Shown: piece by piece, positions 1 to 11,225 of the stretch | Position numbering within the stretch: position 1 is the first letter of the stretch | Layout: the number at the start of each line of letters is the position of its first letter | Assembly: GCA_036937835.1 (NCBI GenBank) | Contig: CM072868.1 | Location: 6,262,001 to 6,326,000, forward strand | Length of the DNA: 64,000 bases | DNA from: Pampus argenteus | Taxonomy: Eukaryota > Chordata > Actinopteri > Scombriformes > Stromateidae | Reading direction: 5' to 3' | Position numbers and translations under genes: made by a program | Notes under the pieces: model-generated | Told to the model about the DNA's origin: nothing | What the model saw: only the letters and a program-made list of their open reading frames with translations | Databases searched by the model: none

Positions 1-3000
1 GAGAAGCGATATCAGTTTCCCCAAAAATAGATGCGCCGTCCAAATTTCTGCTTTTTCAATCGAAGCCTGAACGTTACTACACACATGAGTTTCCACACAA
101 CGACGCCACAACCAAACCCTACAATAACAGCTAGGCAGCTACAAAGACGTGTGGTTCATTTTATTGTTTATCTGTATTTGCTGTTAACGAAACTAAGTCT
201 ATACGCTCATAGATAGCAGCGCTCACGTTGATATTTCGGTGAAATATCGCTTCAGCAGACTGTAATGCAAACATGACACAAAGCTCCTTTGTTATTATTG
301 AGGCCAAGACATTTAAAAAAAAAAATAAAAAAATACTGAAAGTGAAGTTTAGCAACGAGAGAAACTCTGCAAGAATCTTATTCAATAATTTATTATTCGT
401 TTAACTTCAATCAACAACAACAAAACGTGCTCCAGGTTTCTAACAGTAAAAAGTAAATGGAGCATAATAGGCTATTAACATCTGTCAACATCACACTATT
501 ATCACTGTTGTCACCTTTGAACATCCTGTTGCTCATTCGTCATATGCAATAAAGAGGTGACAAATCTGCTGATGACACCATAAACATAAGCAGCACTCCC
601 TCGCCTTTGTTCAAGGCTGTGGGTTACCAATGAAGCCGCAGCCAATTAGCTCTGAGGCGCAGGCATAATCATAATCGCTCATCGGGAAAGGACCTAACAG
701 AGGTCTCAAGGCCTAGAGCATCAGCTGGGAAACACATCCCTGGCTCTTCCCTGGCAATGCAGGCCAGGCCGGGAGTGAGACAGCGCGGCAGAGTGCTCCT
801 TTGGGAGGCTGGGAGGCCATCCTGCTCTGAGGCCCCTATCTGAAGTTAAGACAATAGGAGCAGTATTTCCACTCAGCCTCCAGACTTTTCCCAAATGTGC
901 ATGATACATTTGTAAGGCACCAGGCATGACTGTATGTATGACAGATGCTCATGAAACACCTTAACTGAAGACAACAAGGATATCTTTGTTCTGTCCATCT
1001 TTAAAAACTCTTATCCTCCCATAAACTTAGAAAAGTTATGAACACAAACTCCATATAGAAGCATTGTTTATTTATTTTATATTTTAAAGTTTGGTCCTTA
1101 CAATTTTAATAATTGTACACAGACTTTCAGCAGCATTACAATGAGGAGGAATTGTGAGCAGACATGACAGGGGTAAAATATACTATACAATAATGAATTT
1201 TCAACAGAAACCCAGGGGACACAATTGCGGATGAGTTGTGGCTCCTCCCGATGCCAAGCTGCCCCAGTGAGTGTCATTAGACACAAATAAAAGCTGTCAA
1301 ACTCTGCAGAGGGCCACGAGGGCAGAATTCATTCCTACAGGATAAATGCAGTTCCTGTGCTTTATTATATCCATTCACTCAAGGAAGATATCTGTAGAGG
1401 AAAAGACTGGGATGCTTGTTAGGAAACTGCCTGTCAAATTGGCTCTGGAGACCAGGCAGATGGGCTGAACAGAGCAGGGCGCATGCAAGCAAAGAGTCAA
1501 TCTGTCCATATGCATGTATGTCAGTCCGTCTCGTATCTATAGCACCTATCAATCAATCTATCCACAATGTGTATGTCAATGTATGACAATGAGTAGACTC
1601 GCAGACTCCTCAGGTTGACCCTGCATATTCACACCAATGACCCAGAAAGGAAAAAGGAGCCTATACTTCTCATGAAAGGACTCCAACACCAGTGCCAAGG
1701 ATGTCATTCCTTCAGCAGAGCAGAAACCCCAGGAAAAGAGCTGTAATTAATATGGAGCCCAGATGCCAGGCTTAGACCTTCTGTTCGGAAGCTTCTGCAT
1801 GTGGCACATAGGTTTGGAGCATGGATGGGGATTATGGAAAAAAAAAAAAAAAAAGCACAGGGGAGTGCGAGTGGGCAATTACTTCTTGTTTTTGTTTTCC
1901 AGCATTGCCAGTTTTTAATGAGGTTTGACCAGTGATACATCAAAGTGTCCCTCAACAGCAGGATAGGAGAAGCAAGGGTAATTGAATATGTTGGTACATT
2001 TATTTCCCAACAGGGGGACAGATAAAGTCTCACTGCTGACTTCTTCTATGAGATGCTAGACTTGAAAAACTTTAAAACAATTTGTATCGCATTAAGAACA
2101 ATATATATATGTAAAAACAGACATTATAAACATATTTTGGACATTAGTAGATGGATTTATTTTACATTGGATTATGCAATTAGCACAGCAGGGTTAATAT
2201 AAATAAAATTAAATTACATTTTTAATCTGTTTTTTTACTGTTTATAACAATATGGTGCAGTGCTCTCTTCTTTCCAAGGTCACTCTCTGGACTGCAGTAT
2301 TTCTGTTGCTGTGACTGGCCATGAGGGAACTGTGATAGGTGGCAGAGAGTTGAGGGAAAGCAGAGGAGGGGCTCAGAGGCAGTGAGGAGGAAGAAGGACC
2401 AGCACACTCAGCTGGCACAGACCAGTCACAGAGAGTATGGCATTTGGGCTCAGTGCCAAGAAAAAAAAAAAAGAACGGCTATGAAGGGATGCCAAAGTGA
2501 ATCAGGGCAGGCATGGCCAAAAAGCACCTAATGCTTTTTAAATGTTATTTAGTTGATGGCAGTGGCTGATACAGGCCTACTGTTGGACCAGTGTTATGTT
2601 ACAGTCCCTGAGTGCAGAGCCGATGACCTTAACTGCTAAGGAGCTATTCTAAATGTCCGGCCAAACACATTCTAAAGCAAATCTCAGACAGCTGGGTGTT
2701 GAAAGGGAATTTCAGTTACAGCATTCAGTCGAGGGTACAACGGCAATGTCTGAGTGCAGAAACTTGGCACATTTCCTTCTGGTGCCCTTTAGGTTAAAAG
2801 GGTAAGCACGGAGCACATAGCATTAGAGTGTCAATGTGTGCAGGCTTGTGTACGTGCATGCATGTATGTAACAGTGGTGCATACAGTACAGCTGTGGATG
2901 CGAGGTATTATTAAAGTGAAACGTGGCTCCCAGAGGCAAAGCATAAGTTAAGACTCAGTGGAGCCAGTTCCTTATGTGGCAAAAATCCCAGAGACACCAG

Positions 3001-6000
3001 CACGGGTGTGCTGAGTGGGGCATGGCACCAATCCAGCCAAATGGAACACAAATCGCCCCAAATTGTTTCGAATCTTGGCCTGGAAAAATCAAAGTGGGAT
3101 GTAAGGCAAGCCATGTGATGCACAGTAAATATTTGGTCAAAATTAATGAAGGGGCAATGTTTGCCAAGAAGCCTTTTCTCTAGACGTCCACAGAGGGGAG
3201 ACTGTGCCCGGTCTGGCATTAAAATTAAATTTCCTTTCTGCAGACAACTGTTCAGTGGCCTGTCTGCTTTCCAGCACCCACTTACCACGTCCTCTCCTCA
3301 AAACACATACCAACTGTCCAGGTACACAGTGTATCAAACAAAATGCTGTTTTTCCTTCCATGCTATGACTGAAAATGACTTGAATATAAATGTATTCCCA
3401 GCTCCTTATTTCCCTTCTGTCAGTTTTCTGCACTTGACAACTGAAACACTGTCAGAACACTGAATAAAATAGACCCGTTTTCCTCCAGAGTTGGAGACAG
3501 ATCTGCGCCCGGACAGGTGTGATGACAAATGCGAGAGAGGAAATATCCGTATCACAAAAACCGCTTTAAACTGTTTTGTAAGTGGAAATAACCACCCTTA
3601 GGACATCTCTTCTTCTTTCCGCTGACACTGAATTTCATTGATTTTCCCCATAAAAAAAAAAAAAAAAAACACAAAAGGAGCCAATAAAAATACAGATTTC
3701 TCATACAATACATACTGTACAGTATATGATTTGCAATTTATCAGTTTTGCAATATAAGTAACAATTAACATGGTGTAGTCTGCTAAAAAAGAGACACAAG
3801 CTCAAATGCAAATATAAGACCTGTTTCTTGAGGAAATAATCCTTGAATTTCTAAAAGCGAACGGGGGGGGGGGGAGACATAAGCTCACATCAATCAAAAT
3901 CAAAGGGTAAAGAAAACGCTTTGAATAATGTTGGCTTTGGCTACGCAGACTAGGGCAGAGCGGTGATGAGAGGAAGCCAAATACACTTCAAGATGTCGAA
4001 AGGCTGCCCTTCATTATCATTAAAGCATTAAGCAGAAGGTAGAGACAGAAGTGAATAGTATGCTCTGATTGGAGGACATAAGGGGATAAATACTGGCTGT
4101 CATGACTGAATGCCAGAAAGAACCACAACAGTCAAGTAGGACAGCACTCATTGTGGCGTACCCTCATACACTTTGCAACAATGTCTTCTGAGCAAAAAAG
4201 GTGAGATTACTGAAGCCAAGTTCATGCAAGGAAATGGAAGTGAGGCTGTAAACCTTTTTTTTATTAGTTTGAGCCACAAGGCTTCCGATTAAGAAGAGGT
4301 GAAAGACATGCAGTCAAATGCAAAAGCAATCTTGTGCTTAAAGCCTAAAGAACCTGTCTGTCTCTCAGCCAGCAGCTACAATTGTTATTCAATTAGAGCT
4401 TTCACTGTACAAGCAAAGAGAAGGGACGTGGGAGGGAGAGGAGAAGAGAGGAGAGGAGAGAGAGAGAGTGATTGCAGAAAAGAGAGGATTGTATAGTTGC
4501 AGGAGACTCAAATGGTGATGGGTGGGGGGTGGGGGGTGTGGGGGTGGACTGATAAACAGCTCTGCAAGTCTTTCAAAATTAAAAAGTATGTTTAAAAGCT
4601 TTCTGATCCAGAGGCTTTCATTATGAATCAAAAGTATCACTGCTGTTCAAAGGGTTATAGTGCCTACACCTTTTACAAACAGAAAAGTGCAGCACACGCA
4701 TGTTATTTACAGCATAGAAAATGAAAAGATAAAAAAAAAAGAAAAGGTTTTGGATTATTGTTTTCATTTCAATGGTGACATTAGAAAAAATGTCACCAAT
4801 TTGGTAAAACCTCATAATAGATCAGGATTAGAGTTAATCTCCCAAGTCAGAGTGACTGTGTATTTACATGTTGGAAATTCACCCAGTTATTTGAAGTCTC
4901 CTCGCCATGGTTACAGCTGAATGGTGGGAGTAGCTCCAAAAAGTGCTATAATCTCGAATTTCAAGGTCACCCCCATCATTAATTACATTTTGCAGCACTT
5001 CCTCTTAAATTAAGCACACCCCTCCTACTCGTTTCACTGTTTTGTCTGACAGAATTAGCCCCCAGGAACTCAAACGTAAAGTTGTCGACAGAGGTGTGGA
5101 TGAGAGCGGTGTTTGAACGTGAATCCCCTGATGCATCGATTGCAATGCATTAAAAAAAAAACGTGTTTCAAAAATTAAAGTAAACAGGAAATGGTGTTTA
5201 GAATATCAAAACCAAAGAAGAAGAAGCAGAGGGAATCTTAACTACAATCTACAGAGGGGGAGGAACCAAAGACATTAATCAACTAATTAGCAGTCTCTCT
5301 TTTAACTGCTAATTTAATCTATTCCTCTCAGCCTCTTTAATGGTATTTTCCCCTGTCAGTTATAACTAAAGAGAGGTTTAGCATTTCAAAAGTGTATCCA
5401 GGCCTTGCAGTGAGAGGGTAATAGAATGGTCACTGAGGCTGGGAGGAGGCCTGAGCTCGGGGAGTAAGAAAGAAAAGAAGGATACTGGGGAAGGCTGTCC
5501 TCAATGCCATCTCTCAGTCTCCCCAGTGGAGAAAATGAAAGGGAGGGAGGTCTGAGCTTTTTTTAAAATGCACAAGGCAGAGCACCCCACAGTAGTATAG
5601 CTTCTCCACCACAGCAAACGCTAGGCCCAGGGCAATCCTTCTGGGAGTTCCTGAGCATGCAGAATATAGATACATGAGGGTTGTTGGCCGTACAACACCA
5701 AACCAAACCCGCAGCGCCACACTGAAGCTTTGTAGCAGCATCTTCTATTTGCTCAGCACTTCTAAAAAATCAGCTTCACCTCTTCCCAGATGTCCACCTT
5801 TAATAATAAAAAAAACACCAGCGTCCTTGCCTCACAGTTTTCCATTACTATCACCCTAATCAGCACATTCTCTGCCATGGGGGACCAGTAGGAATATGCA
5901 ATGTGAGCATAGAGAGGCAGATCAAGAGTATTCCCAGAGCTGGTGTATCATGGTATGTTTGACTGCTCTGTCCTCCCTTTTCGTCCTCCGTTCTCCCCCC

Positions 6001-6917
6001 CCCCCCCCCCCCTCAACCCCCTTTCCACACCCTGGGGTAGCTTTTGTGTAGCCGAACCCCCCGCCCCCACACTCCTCACTCCACCCTCAGTCCCCGGTGA
6101 AGCATTCCCTTCCCCTCCTCCATGCCTTACAATCACCCTGTTAAGGCGACACAATGCGGCCTCCTCGTCCCCACAGGCTTTTTCTGCTTTTTCTTTAAGA
6201 ATGGATCTGTGCTGACCAGCCACAAAAAGGCAAGTCTTAAAAAAATTGGGCCAAAACAAAACATCGGGGGGATGGGTAAGAGGATGAAGAGATTCCTTAA
6301 GCCCCTTTTCGCCACCCCATACATACACACTCCCCCACACCTCCTCTCCGGCTTTCCTCATCGCTTACATCTTTATTAGTGGAGTCATGGGGAAACTAAT
6401 CCAGGATGAAGATACATCAAGTAAACATACTTATGCAATGTAGAATCAAATGTGGATTAGCGTTATGTAATTTGCTTGTGCAATATTGTGTCTGAAATAT
6501 AAGTTGTTGCTTTTTTTTTTTTGCATTTTTCATTACGGGAAGCAAAGCTGTGGTTCCAAGTGTGCCATTTGTGAACCGAGACAGAAACCAGACAACACCT
6601 TTCATTTTCTAAAAAACACTCCATTTATCACTTCCGCACCCGGTGGCAATCGGGAATGTTTGTCCTCCGTGTCGACTATCAGAATGAGATACATTAACTA
6701 TACTGACTGATCCTGGACACGCATGCTGCCTTCTAATATCAGACAGCTCCAGACTAAAAAGCTTATATGAAGTTATGATCTCGAGTATTCTTAGTGCAGA
6801 CGGCTTAACTATGTCTGCCTATATGTTTTTGGAGCTTAGACTGACAGACAATGTGATACTTGCTAAATAAGTCATAACAACATTATCAGCTCTCCTCAAT
6901 TCGTACTTTTTAAACAT
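1..6917. other. noncoding stretch
   Basis: I see no supportable gene here. The ORFs on both strands are short, lack family motifs and cross low-complexity DNA. The stretch holds A-runs near 1840 and 3652, a run of twelve G at 3863-3874, a GA-rich purine tract near 4435-4470, a G-rich tract near 4520-4545 and a C-run at 5995. Some unique-looking, TAATTA-containing DNA (for example 5265-5345) could be conserved regulatory sequence, but only alignment to other fish could show that. Confidence 0.6.
5995..6012. repeat. poly(C) tract of 18
   Basis: This is an uninterrupted run of 18 C inside a longer C-rich, pyrimidine-rich stretch (about 5970-6120). The minus strand is G-rich and gives a glycine-rich chance ORF. 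The run length is likely to be unreliable in any assembly. Confidence 0.9.
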
Positions 6918-6941
6918 AAATCAAATCAAATCAAATCAAAT
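6918..6941 (-). repeat. pentanucleotide 3' tail of the LINE
   Basis: Four to five AAATC units on the plus strand (TTTGA on the minus strand) sit at the extreme 3' end of the LINE, next to the conserved-looking ATTTTATTTATATAGC segment. They mark the site where reverse transcription of this copy began. Confidence 0.85.
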
Positions 6942-7447
6942 TTTATTTATATAGCCCAAAATCACAAAATACATTTGTCTCAGAGGGCTTTACAATCTGT
7001 ACAGGGAGTGACACCCTCTGTCCTTAGACCCTCGATTCGAGTGAGGAAAAACTTGCCCACCAAAAAACCTTTTAACAGGAAAAAAGGTGGAAGAAACCTC
7101 AGGAAGAGCCACAAAGGAGGGATCCCTCTCCCAGGACGGACAGACGTGCAATGATGTCACATGTACAGAACAAATCAACACACACATATTGTACACTCCA
7201 CATATTGTACAATGAATAATAATGAATTACAGTTGATGATAAGAATAGGTTACAATGAATGATGAATTATTACAGTAGCAGCAAATCATTACATAACTAT
7301 AAACTGTAATGGGGATATGGCAACAATGATGACGGCGACAACACATGCAGTAGACGCCACGCAGGACCACAGCAGCAGACAAAGTCCACAAGAACCTGCT
7401 GGACGAGAGAGCACAGAAACTCCGGGGAAGAAGTTTAATTAGTAACA

Positions 7448-7514
7448 TGATAGATAGATGGATTAGATAGATGGATAGATAAGGAGAGAGAGAGAATGAG
7501 AGAGAGCGAGAGAG
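7448..7514. repeat. GATA/GAGA microsatellite inside the LINE 3' UTR
   Basis: Imperfect TAGA/TGGA units pass into a GA-rich run within the untranslated 3' part of the LINE. It probably expanded after insertion, or is a variable part of this LINE's 3' UTR. Confidence 0.8.
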
Positions 7515-7577
7515 TATGTGAGTCCCCCAGCAGTCTAGTTCTATGGCAGCATAACTAAGGGATGACCTGAGCCAGCC

Positions 7578-9707
7578 CTAACTATAAGCTTTATCAAAAA
7601 GGAAAGTCTTAAGTCTACTCTTAAAGGTGTTGATCGTGTCTGCCTCCCGAACACAGAGTGGTAGTTTATTCCACAGAAGAGGAGCTTGATAGCTGAAAGC
7701 TCTGGCTCCCAATCTACTTTTAGACACTATAGGAACCACAAGGAACCCACCATCCTGGGAGCGCAATGTTCTAGTGGGGTGGTAAGGTACTATGAGCTCT
7801 TTTAAATATGATGGTGCCTGACCATGAAGAGCTTTGTAAGTTAGGAGAAGAATTTTAAATTCTATTCTAGATTTAACGGGTAGCCAGTGCAAGGAAGCCA
7901 AAATGGGAGAGATGTGATCTCTGATCTTGGTTCCTGTCAGAACACGTGCAGCAGCGTTCTGAATCAGCTGCAAACTCTTAAGAGACTTATTAGAGCAGCC
8001 TGATAGCAAAGAGTTACAAGAGTCCAGCCTAGAAGTAACAAATGCATGGACTAGTTTTTCTGCATCCACTTGAGAAATGATGCGTCTGATTTTGGCAATG
8101 TTACGCAAGTGGAAGAATGCAGTCCTCGAAAGTTGTTTTATATAGTTATTAAAGGACAAGTCTTGATCAAAAACAACGCCAAGATTTTTTACGGTGGAGC
8201 TGGTGGCCAGGGTGATCCCATCTAAGGCTAAATCTCTGGAATGATAGTTTCTAAGGTGTTTGGGTCCTATTAGGAGAACTTCAGTTTTTTCTGAATTTAG
8301 CTTCAGAAAATTGTGGGTCATCCAATTTTTTATGTCCTTAATGCATGCTTGAAGTCTAGTCAAGTGATTGGTTTCATCAGGCTTGATCGATAAATATAAT
8401 TGGGTGTCGTCAGCGTAACAGTGAAAGTTAATTGAATGATTCCTAATAATGTTCCCTAAGGGAAGCATATATAAACTGAAAAGAAGTGGCCCTAATACAG
8501 AACCTTGTGGGACTCCATGAGAAACTTTGGTTTGCATGGAGGATTCATCATGAACATGAACAAACTGAGAACGGTCTAGGAAATATGACTTAAACCAGCC
8601 TAGGGCGGTTCCTTTAATGCCAATTTGGTATTCCAGTCTCTGTAAGAGAATCTGATGGTCAATGGTGTCAAATGCGGCACTAAGATCTAATAGGACAAGT
8701 ACAGAGATGAGTCCTTTGTCTGATGCCATTAGGAGGTCGTTTGTAACTTTAACTAGTGCGGTCTCTGTGCTATGATTTACTCTAAATCCTGACTGAAACT
8801 CCTCAAATAAACTGTTTGTGTGGAGAAAGTCACATAGTTGGTTGGCTACGGCTTTCTCAAGTACCTTCGAGATGAAAGAAAGGTTTGATATTGGTCTGTA
8901 ATTGGCTAAAACCTCTTGATCTAGAGTTGGTTTTTTAAGAAGAGGCTTAATCACAGCTATTTTAAAGGACTGTGGTACATATCCTGATAATAAAGACAGA
9001 TTAATCATATTTAATAAGGACGGGCTAACTAAAGGTAATACATCTTTAAGCAGCCTGGTTGGGATGGGGTCTAAGAGACAGGTTGACGACTTAGATGAAG
9101 TAATTATTGTAGTTATTTGTTTAATGTCGACGGGAGAAAAGCAGTCTAAATATATGTCAGATTTTATAGCTATTTCCAAACTTGCTGTATCTGGAATCAG
9201 ATGACTGCCTGATGAGGGCAAAAGGTGATGAATTTTGTCTCTAATATTTAGAATTTTATCATTAAAGAAGCTCATGAAGTCATTACTAGTTAGGCTTAAA
9301 GGAATAGATGACTCAATAGAGCTGTGGTTCTCTGTTAGCCTGGCTACAGTGCTGAAGAGAAACCTGGGGTTGTTCTTATTTTCCTCAATTAATGAGGAAT
9401 AATAGGCTGTTCTGGCATTACGCAGAGCCTTCCTATAAATTGCAAGATTATCTTGCCAGGCTAGGCGAGATTCTTCTAGTTTAGAGGCACGCCATTTACG
9501 TTCAGATTTACGTGCCTCTTGCTTTAATTTGCGAGTGTGCTGGCTATACCATGGTGCTAACCTCCTCTGTTTTATTGTCTTCTTTTTCAGAGGTGCAATA
9601 GAGTCAAGAGTTGTCTGTAATGACTCTGTAGTATTACTAACGAGCTGATCTATGTGTGAGGGGCTACAGGAAGCTGCTAAGTCCTCTGTAACATTAAGAC
9701 ATGGCAT
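7578..9707 (-). CDS. LINE ORF2 reverse transcriptase, N-terminally truncated, frame intact
   Basis: The product copies the element's RNA into DNA at a nicked chromosomal target. The 709 residues from the first Met carry the reverse transcriptase motifs in order: NYRPISNLSFISKVLEK (about 269-285), QSGFR (305-309), DLSAAFDTIDH with the first catalytic Asp (341-351), GVPQGSVLGPLLF (398-410), the YADD active site (431-434) and LNSEKTEVLLIG (470-481). The C-terminal part has LGVVFD (509), RLDSCNSLL (560), QNAAARVLTG (583) and SLHWLPVKSRIEFK (605), as in CR1/L2 elements. No stop or frameshift interrupts it, and the frame stays open for 51 more codons upstream to 9860. Endonuclease residues are absent, so the Met at 9707 is not the element's true start. 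The copy should be unable to move on its own, yet the unbroken frame suggests a young insertion. Confidence 0.93.
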   Translation of the reverse strand: MPCLNVTEDLAASCSPSHIDQLVSNTTESLQTTLDSIAPLKKKTIKQRRLAPWYSQHTRKLKQEARKSERKWRASKLEESRLAWQDNLAIYRKALRNARTAYYSSLIEENKNNPRFLFSTVARLTENHSSIESSIPLSLTSNDFMSFFNDKILNIRDKIHHLLPSSGSHLIPDTASLEIAIKSDIYLDCFSPVDIKQITTIITSSKSSTCLLDPIPTRLLKDVLPLVSPSLLNMINLSLLSGYVPQSFKIAVIKPLLKKPTLDQEVLANYRPISNLSFISKVLEKAVANQLCDFLHTNSLFEEFQSGFRVNHSTETALVKVTNDLLMASDKGLISVLVLLDLSAAFDTIDHQILLQRLEYQIGIKGTALGWFKSYFLDRSQFVHVHDESSMQTKVSHGVPQGSVLGPLLFSLYMLPLGNIIRNHSINFHCYADDTQLYLSIKPDETNHLTRLQACIKDIKNWMTHNFLKLNSEKTEVLLIGPKHLRNYHSRDLALDGITLATSSTVKNLGVVFDQDLSFNNYIKQLSRTAFFHLRNIAKIRRIISQVDAEKLVHAFVTSRLDSCNSLLSGCSNKSLKSLQLIQNAAARVLTGTKIRDHISPILASLHWLPVKSRIEFKILLLTYKALHGQAPSYLKELIVPYHPTRTLRSQDGGFLVVPIVSKSRLGARAFSYQAPLLWNKLPLCVREADTINTFKSRLKTFLFDKAYS

Positions 9708-9860
9708 TGAATTTAATACTATAGTAATTGTTTCCTTAAATTTGGCTACAGCACTGTCAGATAAACATCTGCTGTAGGAGTTTCTGAAAAAAGGCTTATA
9801 GTCCAGTAGTATGAACTCAAAGGTTATTAGAAAATGGTCAAGCGTGGTGAGACATACCAG

Positions 9861-11190
9861 TTAATTCTCAAGGAATTCAATGACCATACGAGAGGGTTGA
9901 CATAAAGGGCATGGGGGTGCTTCCTCAGTTTTATAAAATGATTTAAATCCTCTGATTCTACTTGCTGACATGCGTATCAGTCAGGCTGCAGCCGCGGCAA
10001 ATTACAAACTATTGATGTCAGATGGATTTGTTAATTAATCCAATTAAGCAGCTCTTTTGGGTGATTAAAGGAAAAGCAGTGGCGGAAAGCAGGTCATTAA
10101 GAGTCACCTCCTAATTTATCTGCCCTCAAACAAACTGCCTCGAATTGTTTATCTAGTCAGTCAGTTGATGACTTACCCACAGTTCTCACGAAACGGGAAG
10201 AGGACACAGACTGCCCTGCCACACACCTCCATGTGGTTTCACTAAGCCAAAGTCTGTCTAATCCTGGATTTTAAGGTGTAAAACCCTGCTTGATTTGGAT
10301 TAGGATCAGATTAATGTGTATTACTGCGAGTTATAGAGCTATATCTTAATGGACAGTCACCTCACAAAAGGTGTGACACTTGTCAACTCAGGGGAAAGAG
10401 GCGACATAACAGACATTCTCCCATTGAGAAACCTAATGTGCTCACACAATATCAGCCAAGGAAACCGTGATTTTTTTGGCCTATTTGGAAATACAGGGCA
10501 CTATTTTGCCACACCGAAAACCCCAGCGGTGTAGCTGTGAGAGATGGTGAGGGGGGAAAAGACTGGTTTTAATGAGCATGTTTTCAGCCCTAGTAGTAAG
10601 AAGACAGGAGACAGAGATGGGTCTCACCTGTGGTCATTAATTGGCGGTGGAGCCTGCTGTGTCCTGTCATACCATCATGATGTAGGAGGTGGAAGGGCTC
10701 TGCAATTTATCAGCACTTACAAGTCAATTTGTCAAGCCCTCGACGGCTAGGTGTTCCTGGGGCCGAGGGCTGATTACGAGGGCACCGCTTCCACTACCCA
10801 TACTTTTATCGGCACAAGTGGCATTTAGCATACAAACACAAGTTTACAGCAAGAAAAAAAAAAAAAAAAAAGATGCCTTGAAATTCTATTTATACTGTTA
10901 ATTTATTTCGTTCAATCAACAACCCCTTACAGTATCTCCTCAAAGAGGCACGGGGTATATTGAGTGTGAGAAGTATAGCCAGCTTTTTGCCCTCATCTGA
11001 ATGGTACCCGTGAGGTGAGCATAACGAGCACTTGGAGGAGAGATAACAAGCATTTAGTGTATAGCAGGAGGACAGATCACCTGATAACAGGGCAAGACAT
11101 GATAGATGGAGGCATCTATTTACAACCTTCAGACAGAGCAAGGCAGCAATAAGCAGGTCGCCACAAGTTTGACAAAGGCAAAGGTCATCC

Positions 11191-11225
<35 letters not shown>

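Larger units (their letters stand above)
6918..9860 (-). mobile_element. 5'-truncated CR1/L2-type LINE retrotransposon
   Basis: This is a minus-strand non-LTR retrotransposon of about 2.9 kb. Its 3' end is at the low coordinate, where the minus strand ends in tandem TTTGA units. Such short-repeat tails are typical of the CR1/L2/Rex1 group, rather than the poly(A) of L1. A 3' UTR of about 640 bases separates the tail from the ORF. At the 5' end the open frame runs past the first methionine to a stop at 9861-9863. Its first residues (LDHFLITFEF) resemble the end of the APE endonuclease domain (SDHxxxxF). Everything upstream, including the rest of the endonuclease, is missing. That is the usual result of incomplete target-primed reverse transcription. 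I saw no clear target-site duplication. The exact family (L2/Maui, Rex1 or relative) needs a repeat-library search. Confidence 0.9.

Noticed and set aside
5943..6361. Long overlapping ORFs on both strands (proline-rich plus strand, glycine-rich minus strand)
   Set aside because: They come from the C-rich/G-rich tract around 5995; no domain, start context or splice support.
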